Positions 56,030 to 64,000 of a stretch of DNA of 64,000 nt are shown one piece after another. The position numbers were made by a program, and so were the translations under genes. Within the stretch, counting starts at the first letter, position 1. Each line of letters opens with the position of its first letter. Source of the DNA: Penicillus capitatus (Eukaryota; Chlorophyta); the NCBI GenBank assembly GCA_965649825.1, contig OZ287708.1, positions 496,001 through 560,000 on the forward strand, read 5' to 3'. Below the pieces are notes generated by a model, which worked only from the letters and a program-made list of their open reading frames with translations, had not been told where the DNA came from and did not search any database.

Positions 56030-59000
56030 ATGCTGCGGTCGCTGCTTCTGCTGCTGATCACCCTACATTTCGGCCTTGGTGCAGACGAGCTTGGCAGTGT
56101 CTACAGGCCGCAACATAGTCGGTCGTTTCTCGTCCGAGAAAAATCCCTAGGTTCGTCGACGCTTCTGGTGCCTTACAGCCGCATCTCTCGTGCTGATTAT
56201 GATAGCCCTACAAGTAAATCAAAGGACTTGGTACTCGACGAACACACAACTGTCGACTCTCCTGCCATATCCTGAAGGCCAACTTTCGGTGCGTCTCTTC
56301 CTTCCAAGGCAATCGATGGACACTCTTTTCAGATGCAGATGATGACAGATACACGCGAATTGCTTCACTCAAACGATATTCATGAGAACAATCCTGGAGG
56401 TCCAATTCTTTCACGTTTATCGTTTTTTAGCTGTCTGTTGTTTGCTGGGCAGGTTATGTGTGCTCTCTGTCACCCAGTGATGTAGATCAGTACCGAAACG
56501 CAGTGTCGAAAACGTGGATCGTGGATGAACAAGTGCTTGATGCGATCGACCGCGATTTGCAGTCTGTCATCAACTGCACGCAAAAGGGAGATGTTGTTCT
56601 ATTCAACACATCGTCTCCCATTCGACCATCCTCTCGCATCACGATTCCCTGGACGCTTACCATCAGCGCATACGTCCCGGATGTTAAACGCATCGATGGC
56701 GTTTTTCCGCATTCCGAAAAGAAATCGATATTCATATGCCCTCGTAAAAACGAAGGTCTGTTTCGTGTCCAGTAAGCAAACTCTTTTCGACAATGCTGAC
56801 ATCGACCTTGCCATTCAATCATAGGGCTGAAAGCGTTACCTTTGCTAACGCTGTTTTCCAAGAGTGTTCTTTTGGTATGGGCGAAGACAGAGTTCAGTCG
56901 ATTATTAAAATAGAAAAGTGCCAGAATCGACAAGGGAGCGGAAAAGTTCAGTTGCACTGGGTCGGATTCAGAGACAATAGACTCATCGGCGCTGTTGGAC
57001 TGAAACTGCCGTCTCCTGATTGCTTATCGGTGAAGATGGTTGATGTCTTCTTCGCCAAAAACACCTGTTCGCGAAGGGGTTGTTTTGCCTCGCTTCCCTC
57101 AAACAGCCGTGTCAAACGTTGTTCCATCTACAAGAACAAGGCAGCCAAGAAGCGCAATACATTTCCATCTATCCTCTATACTCCAGCTGGTTCCAAAACG
57201 ATAGCTGAAGAGATAACAGCAAACCGAAATACACTCGTCGTGTTTGAAGCAGTCGAGAGTTCCGTCTACATGAAGGAATCCCAGTTTATTCGCAATGGAC
57301 GGAAGAGTGCAACGAATGAGAGCTTGTCTTTTTCGTGCGTCAGTTTCGACAGAACGGCTGCGAACATCAAGGACTGCATCTTCAAGAACAACATCGGCAA
57401 GTTAGGGGCGGCAATATACACGAAGCGATCCAATGTCGTCGTGACCGGAACATCGTTCGAAGACAATCGGGCGGTCAAAGGGGGGAGTCTGTTGTTCGAA
57501 GATGATAGCAAGATCGTCATCAACGGCAGCCGTTTCACAAGGAACCAAGCCACTCTTTTGGGTGGATGCATGATTGCCATGGACTCGACACTCGTCATGC
57601 GTCAGGTGGAGGCGAAAGCGAACTTTGCTGGCAAACGTGGCGGATGTGTTGCAGCCAAGAGGACTGTGATGGAACTGCGCCGTGTCGTCGCATCTGATAA
57701 CAGCGCTGGAGGAGATGGTGGATGCATCAGTATGCTAAATTCGCAACTGGATGTCTCGAATTCGAAGTTCACCAATGGCACCGCCGTTGTAGCCGGCGGC
57801 ATCATATCAGCAGACAAGGACAGCTCGTTAAAAATGGTGCGTTCGTGGATGATAGAGGGGAGAGCAGAAGGCGGTGGGGCTGTGGCACTCAATGGATCTC
57901 ATCTGAGGGCGAACAACATAACGATCGAGTATTGTGGTGCTGAGCTGGATGGTGGAGGCGTCAGGGGAAATGCTTTCTCTGACTTTCTCTGCGTCTATTG
58001 CACAATCAGACACAATACAGCGGGTAGAAATGGAGGCGCTATCTCATTCGATTCCGATGGAAATGAGGTACTTACTGTGCAGCTGACAAAATCCCGAATA
58101 GAACATAATAGTGCTGATCGTGGAGGTGACGAATCGTTTGATCCGAGCGAGGCCATGCATAACGGTTGTGTTGTGTTGTTAGGGGGACTTCATTTTGTCA
58201 GCAGTCGGCAGAACGGAGATTGCCTTGCCAAGGATTTTAGTTGCCCATTTGCAGCGATAGTGAATACGATCTTTGACAGTAACGAAGCTAGGAATGCGGG
58301 AGGCGCCATGTTTGTTGGATATTCAGGAGCCATTAGATTTCAATGCGGACCGCTCGAAGACGGTGATGATCTTCTTTTCTATAAGAGAAGACAATGGGAG
58401 ACGTTTTATTGTCTCACAAAGAAGTATGATATGTGCTCGGCATGGAGAGGCAACAAGGCCGCCCTATACGGCGACAAGATTGGAACGTATGCCGCGACTG
58501 CTCAGTTGATTGTCGAAGACAGAAACGACAAGAAAGATGCCGAATGGAGCAGGAAGCAGAAGATTTTCAAAAATTATAGCAACGGCACCGTCCTGCCGGC
58601 CATTCGGATACGATTGCTGGATGGTCTGGGTCAAAAACATGCAACGAGCTACCATGACATCGTAGCCACCATGTCATCTCCAGACGATTTCTTCGCGGAT
58701 GCCATCACTGTGACACTGAAGGACGGAGCTGGCAGCTTCTCTCGTGTTGCTGGTTATGCACCTCCTGGCGAACACAGAGTGGTCATCAAATTCAACGACG
58801 AAGCCATCGAGTCTTTGTACCTGAAGGTGCATGTCCGGCAATGCAGGATCAATGAAGAAACCAGCGAAGACTCGGGTTGCGATCCGTGCAATGATTCCAG
58901 TTTTAACTTCGATCCCCAATCGGAGAAATGTCAGAAATGTCCTGACCATGGCAACTGTGAATCCAATATCATACTGCCAGAACCCACATTCTGGCATCCC

Positions 59001-60899
59001 ATGCCTTGCTCCGTCCATGTTCAGAAGTGTTTGGCTTCCGAAGCCTGCAAACCGGATGGCCGAGGGGAACATCTTGAAAAAGTGACAAGAGATGTAGAGA
59101 ACTGCAGTTTTACATCAGGTCAGATAGACGACTACCGTAGCGCTCAATGCCTAGAGGTCGATCTCGATGTCTTCTCTCGGCTGTAGCAGCTTGAGTGTTT
59201 GTGTACTGTTAGGGACACACCGGTCCCCTTTGTGGATCTTGCCAAGGTACTCATGGGAATTCTTTGTCATCAACCTGCACTCGCTGCTCGAGCATTTACA
59301 CAAACGTGTGTTTCATTGTCTTCTCCATTTTGGGTCTTCTCATGTTCACCAGTATTACCATGCGAGGAAACCTCAACGTACCCAGTGAACTGCAAACGGA
59401 ACAGACCAGTTCATGCGAATCCCACAACAGCGAAGATGACTTTGTTGGTTTTCCTGAGTTGTTTGAAATCGAATGCACTACAACAACAGTCGATCATCAC
59501 ACCGTCCAAGTCGAAGAGCCTAACGAGACAGCGGACACCTGTTCGATCACTGAAAAGTTGCTAGCGAAATGGAAGGCCATCGAAATGCTTAAGGTATGGA
59601 TGGTCCTTGTGACGTCCATCCAGTTCCATTAAACCATCATTGCGTTCTAGATTACCATGACTTATGTCCAAGTCACGGTACTCATCACATCGATCGATGC
59701 GGGGTGGACATTTTCGTTGCTTTTGGTCGCGGAATATACAGGTAACCCGCAAAGATGCTTCACATCTCTGCTTAACATGTTTGATCTGGATTTGGATGAC
59801 AGAATTCCTCGGCGGATTAGCATCTGAGGGTATTCGCCGATGCGCTGTCTGTGTCAGCACAGATACGACATCACTGCATCGTATGGCGATGGCTCTTATT
59901 GTCGATATCTTCGTCATCCCTGTCTTTTCCTTCTTTATCCTTGCCAGCTTCTGGTTCGTCATGACGATCGTACAGAAGTTATCCTTTCGGTACTTGCTTA
60001 AAAGATACTTACTGACAATGATGGTACTATGGTATGTGACATTCATGCCAGTAATGCGTTTGACTTTAAGTCTGGCACTTTGTGTCGATGTCCACGACAC
60101 CAGAGAGTACGGAGAAGATACCAAGACGAGCTATTGGGCAGTCGACACAAGCCTGGAGTGCTTTGATGGTACACATTCTGCGTTGATCTACTTTCTGGCT
60201 TTATCATTTGTCTGTCCTGTCTATGGGGGATCTCTTATCCTCTTCATCACTGCTCTGAGTCGCCAAGAGAGCGAACGTTCCAAACTTGACGGTTGGATTT
60301 ATGAGACCATGGGGTTCCTCTATCGCAGTTACAAACATGGAATGCGTCATTTCTGGGAGGTAGCCATTGTTTTCAGGAAAGCAGGCATAGCATTCTTGAT
60401 TTTTTGCGCCCATCGGTACGAAAGCGTTACCTTTGTCGTCATTACTGGAATCTTCATTGCTGTCGCGATGGGAGCACACGCGCTCGTGATGCCATATCGA
60501 CCGGAATTCCGTGTGTTGAATAAGTTTGAGCTTTCATCACTTTTCGTATCTTTGTTGACGACACTGATCACAGCGATGCTAAAGAGCGAGGAGAACCCAA
60601 ACGATCATTGGCGTGATACCGCAAGCATTGGCTGCATGATGCTCAATGGCATTACCCTTTTCTGTTTTGGGTACTTCGTTGCTCGTTACACAATTCGATA
60701 CATAAAACTGGATCTCGAATCCGACGGCGTCCGGATCTGCAGTAATGCCGGTGTCTGTCGAATCTTATCGCACTGGATTTGCCACGAGATAGAGCTTTTA
60801 CTGTCGAATGCAGGCCTGCGGCAGACGGTCTGCCCAACAAGTGTCCCTACAACAACGAAAACCTCCAGCGGAGCGTCCATCATTTCGTCTGCCAATTGA
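56030..60899 (+). CDS. Large secreted/membrane beta-helix protein with C-terminal multi-span domain
   Basis: It begins with a classic signal peptide (MLRSLLLLLITLHFGLGAD). A long exon (56793-59186) holds parallel beta-helix repeats of the polymorphic outer-membrane-protein style, with recurring N-x-A-x-x-GGx(I/L/V) units: FEDNRAVKGGSLLFEDD, FTRNQATLLGGCMIAMD, DNSAGGDGGCISM, IEHNSADRGG, FDSNEARNAGGAMFVG. A Cys-rich growth-factor-like segment follows (DSGCDPCNDSSFNFDPQSEK, CQKCPDHGNC). The C-terminal half has about nine membrane spans (FIVFSILGLLMFTS, ALIVDIFVIPVFSFFILASF, LIYFLALSFVCPVYGGSLIL) and the conserved WEVAIVFRKAGIAFL block. This architecture recurs in algae, oomycetes and other protists; its role is unknown and may be adhesion or sensing. 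A tail exon at 61061-61252 could be an alternative C-terminus. Confidence 0.8.
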
Positions 60900-61421
60900 T
60901 TGAGGAACTGCGATGACTCTTTTGAGCTGTATGTGCATCTACTAAGTCTTTCGAAAGTTACAAAAAATGGACAAAACCCTGTTGTGTCTTGTTTTCTTGT
61001 GAACGATTTTACTTTGTTACCATTCAGCAAGCAAACATAGGTGAGTTGGTTCTGTCTTGAATGCGAATGCATGAGTTGAATTCTGGTGGAGAGTATACTG
61101 AATTAACTCAAAAAACTGCATTGCTCGATACGGGTCACTCTAATCTCTCGTTATCGCATCTCGAGGCGTCTGCGTGCTGCGACAAGGGAGAAAGAGGTCG
61201 GCATCGATCGCGTACAGGATCGATAGCCGACACCATAGCGCATCTGCTGTGATGGCTTATGGATGTTTCGCACTATTTCGGCTCAGACGTGACATACGCA
61301 CCTCCGATTTCTTAGACGCGAAAACCTTTAGCGAGGGTGAATCATACATACCAGTCATTGCGCAGTCGATGAGGATCAAAGTGATCTTGAGTGCTCATCG
61401 CATTCATTCGATTCGAACTCT
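60900..61421. other. Spacer with a possible tail exon
   Basis: About 520 bp. A hydrophilic frame at 61061-61252 (GGEYTELTQKTALLDTGHSN, ending SIADTIAHLL) looks like a cytoplasmic tail and could be spliced to the upstream membrane protein. It may equally be chance. Otherwise no gene is seen. Confidence 0.3.
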
Positions 61422-63677
61422 ATGTCACTTGAAAGAGACGACGTCGCTGCGATCGACACAGAATCTAAAGAAGGTCGTAGCAGCGATGCGCATGGTCACT
61501 CCAGCCCACCCGATAAGCTGATCGCGAATAGCGAAACAACGTCCGTCAAAACGGAACTCGATAATGCATCTGACAGAGAGAAGTCGAATCCGGCCGATCA
61601 ACGTTCCGAAATCGGAGGAGAAACGCAACAGCAAACATCATCAAATGTCGCGTCGGATGATAAGGGAGACGGGAATGACGCGCTGACGGAGCCAAGACCA
61701 CTATGCATCGACAGCGATGGCGAAATGCCAAAAGGCGAAGACAGTGAGCCTAACGAAGAAGGTCGACATAGACGAAAGAATCATCGCGTTCAAAGGTTAT
61801 TATAACTTCGGAAGATGCATTCCCTCATAAAAGCGTTGCGATGTCCAGTCGCGATTCGAATGTTAAAAAAGATTCGCAGGAGAGAATCCCGAAATCGTCG
61901 AAACGATCTCGTCGACATGAGAGGCGTAACGAACGCTGCCCAGATTCCGATCGGCCGACAAGAACGCGTAATCTTGCCCTTGCCTTGCTCTTTCACAGAA
62001 TCGTCTGGCAGATAACGAGAAACGAAATCGAAAGGAGCAACATCAAAGGCGCAGACGGTCTAAACACGATCGGCAACGATCGCGCTCGTCGACATCTTAT
62101 CCAGACTCTGGCATAAATCTTCAGACACCGTTCTTTTCTAAGGGAATTTGTCGATGCTAGATGGAGAATCATCAGACGTCCGATCATCGTCAGACTATTC
62201 GGAAAGAAGTGAAAAAAGAAAACGCGGACAAATCGGAAAAGATCGACAGTATCAGAGGCGTCGAAAGTACTCCAGTCGGCGGAGATCAAAGAAAAAACGA
62301 TCGCGAGATCGATCGAGTCGACATCGATCGTCCAGTCGAGATCGACGCAGAAGAGACTCCTCTCGCGAAACGTTGACATCGGGATTCACCTCCGACAAGC
62401 ACTCACGATCTATCGCGGAATTTGAAGACATTAGCGAATGGGGAAGAACAGCCGTTCCTGAATTCTATGCATTCAAAGGAAAGCCCGATAGTAAAGATTC
62501 ACTGAGCAGCGGATTGACACCCCGAGAACGATTTCCGGCAAAACGCGAGTGGGCATCGGAAGATGCTTACCGTTCTCTCGCACATCGTTCGCTTGCATAC
62601 GGCGCAGCAGCAGCGATACCTGGCGGATCTTACAATGGAGATGATCTCCCAACCCGCGTTGCATATGAGCATCTGAGGGCACTGGCAGGTATGGCAGGAA
62701 AAGTACAGGATGCGATCTTGCATAATAAACTCGTCTTCGAGAAGCGCATTATCCACCAAGAGCAAGCAGAGTGTCGAAAGGCTCTTTTGACTTGGCATCA
62801 TGTGCTTATCAGACGGCAGACAAAACAAAACATTCTAGCCAGAGCTGTCCGTCGCATCAGCCGCAGCATCATGTTCCGAGTGTTTGATGCGTGGCGGAAT
62901 TTGATCAGTGTGCGAGATCGAACGACCAATAGACTCAAGAAGGTCTTAGCCAATGCATTCTTACGGTGGTGCGTGACGATCATATGCTTCATCGATGTCA
63001 GGCTGCTCAGGTTAAGAGAAAAGGCCAATTGAAGAGATGTTTCAAAGAATGGCTACGCGTCTGTGTGGATCGGTCGTGGAAGGCACAGCTGAAGACACGG
63101 GAACTCGAAATCTTAAACATGAGAGACAAGCTGCGACAGCAGGCCAAACGCCATGTGCTTTTTTTCAGCAGGCAACGATACAAACGGCTTCTCAGTGCTT
63201 GGTATGAAATCGCATCGAGCGAAAGAACCAAGAAGACGAAAATCGATCGTGCAAAAAAGAGCTACGAACAGAGACTGTGCTTCAGCGTCGTCACAAACTG
63301 GTAAGCTGCATCGCGATCGACTTCAGCTCACCACTCTCAGGCTGGGTTACATGGAATGCTGCCTACAAACGCGACGTCTGCTGTTAAAAGCGACAAAGAG
63401 GATCCAATGGCTAAAGTCACGCGTCCTGTTGCATTGGTGGCTGGACTTCGTTACACAGCAGAAACAGAACCGCGTTTTATTGGCTGAGATAACGGAGAAT
63501 GCACAACAATCGCGAATAAGAAGAGCACTTGTGCAATGGATCACTATTCATCGAAGCGATTCAGATCGATTGCGTCATGTCCATCGATGGAAATCGTCAT
63601 TGAAGGTAAATCGTCGTCCTTCGCAGCGCGCGCGTTTTATCGATCTTCTCGTCTCCGTCTCACATCGTCCCAAATGA
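61422..63677 (+). CDS. RS-rich protein with Sfi1-type (centrin-binding) repeats
   Basis: The first exon is a 127-residue acidic, Ser/Asn-rich frame (MSLERDDVAAIDTESKEGRS). Short Arg/Ser-rich exons follow (KSSKRSRRHERRNERC, KEQHQRRRRSKHDRQRSRSS, then RRKYSSRRRSKKKRSRDRSS). The second half is helical with regularly spaced Trp-containing units: ALLTWHHVLI, VFDAWRNLI, FLRWCVT, CFKEWLRVCV, LLSAWYEIA, VVTNW, VLLHWWLDFV and ALVQWITIH. This resembles Sfi1 repeats, which bind centrin along a long helix at microtubule-organising centres. The union of an RS region with Sfi1 repeats is unusual, and the 61422-62120 part may be a separate gene. The stop TGA (63675-63677) overlaps the ATG of the next gene. 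Confidence 0.6.
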
Positions 63678-64000
63678 AGCGTGCGATTGGCGAATCCCTT
63701 CTGGGACATTCTCCGAAAGCGATCCATGCACTGAAGAAAGCTAAGGCGACCGACGAGGGATCGACGAGTCCCGCTGTCGCATCTCTGCCCACAGTGCATA
63801 CGCTGAAGAGCGTCATCTTTGGGAAGCTCGAAAAGCGTTACAAACGTTTCTTGACCGATGTCGTTCTCGACGAATCTGGCGAAACGGTGGTGGCGCATTG
63901 TCCGAACACTGGACCTCTACTCGGTCTGATCGACAATCCCTCTCCGGCTGTTTTGCTCAGCAAGAGTGCAGATCCAAAACGCAAGTGCCCTTACACTCTG
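63674..64000 (+). CDS. sfsA: SfsA-family protein, N-terminal part (runs off window)
   Basis: The open frame starts ATG 63674 and continues to the window end (109 codons). After a basic leader (HSPKAIHALKKAKATDEG) it reads KLEKRYKRFLTDVVLDESGE, VVAHCPNTGPLLGLIDNP, AVLLSKSADPKRKCPYTL, which is the SfsA N-terminal OB-like domain and the start of its nuclease-like core (RxxRF..D, HCPNTG, LS.S..p.RK..YT). SfsA was named for sugar fermentation stimulation in E. coli and is common in cyanobacteria and archaea. The eukaryotic role is unclear. An organelle leader is possible. Presence here fits an endosymbiotic origin. Confidence 0.82.
   Translation, partial: MKRAIGESLLGHSPKAIHALKKAKATDEGSTSPAVASLPTVHTLKSVIFGKLEKRYKRFLTDVVLDESGETVVAHCPNTGPLLGLIDNPSPAVLLSKSADPKRKCPYTL

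Noticed and set aside
1-64000. CRISPR arrays, insertion sequences, bacterial operon signals and viral genes
   Set aside because: No spaced direct repeats, transposase, integrase, ribosome-binding-site pattern or viral hallmark gene was seen. The spliced gene content is eukaryotic nuclear.

Overview
The window is nuclear DNA of a gene-dense, unicellular-type photosynthetic eukaryote. Nearly every gene is cut by very short introns: most are 41-68 nt, and one reads as 30 nt. Neighbouring genes lie on both strands with spacers of only tens of bases. The eukaryotic content is unambiguous: poly(A)-binding protein, calmodulin, TFIIE-beta, nucleostemin, NOL11, a G-patch/KOW splicing factor, DNA ligase I, PEX4 and an Orai-like channel. 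Photosynthesis is indicated by a CCB1-like cytochrome b6f assembly factor with an apparent bipartite transit peptide, an HHL1-like thylakoid protein, a cyanobacterial-type TrmB, a uroporphyrinogen-III methyltransferase with a basic leader, a monothiol glutaredoxin with an N-terminal extension, a CCT-domain regulator and an SfsA homologue. An alga is the best reading; the lineage cannot be fixed from the sequence alone.

Layout. 0-18 kb: SCP/Dullard-type phosphatase, 3-hydroxyacyl-CoA dehydratase, PABP, SCYL2, TRMT11, CCB1, TrmB, Orai-like channel, acetolactate synthase small-subunit domain, GT4 glycosyltransferase, an uncertain gene, calmodulin and an OB-fold protein. 18.4-28.6 kb: a head-to-tail array of five FMN-dependent 2-hydroxyacid oxidase paralogues on the minus strand, separated by GATCGA-rich spacers. 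29.7-41 kb: LIG1, a small acidic gene, glutaredoxin, NOL11, SUMT, GPKOW and the CCT gene. 41.6-50.5 kb: catalase, an mTERF-like gene, a TPR protein, PEX4, the HHL1-like gene, GNL3 and TFIIE-beta. 50.9-64 kb: MscS channel, a large GATCGA-rich spacer, a small minus gene, Delta-12-type desaturase, a large beta-helix/multi-membrane surface protein, an RS-rich Sfi1-repeat protein and the start of SfsA.

Together the genes suggest an active peroxide and 2-hydroxyacid metabolism (five oxidases, a catalase and the peroxisomal ubiquitin-conjugating enzyme PEX4), lipid remodelling (dehydratase and desaturase) and calcium signalling (Orai-like channel and calmodulin).

The strongest unusual signal is in the dehydratase gene. 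Its catalytic segment is encoded by two tandem exons of exactly 217 nt, with identical splice phases. Joining both exons creates an immediate TGA, so they look like mutually exclusive alternatives. A second signal is a recurrent TGATGTGAC element just upstream of intron 3' ends, which looks like an extended branch-point motif.

Exon boundaries were read by eye from frame continuity and GT/AG signals. Gene spans run from putative start to stop codon and include introns. Starts are less certain than domain cores.
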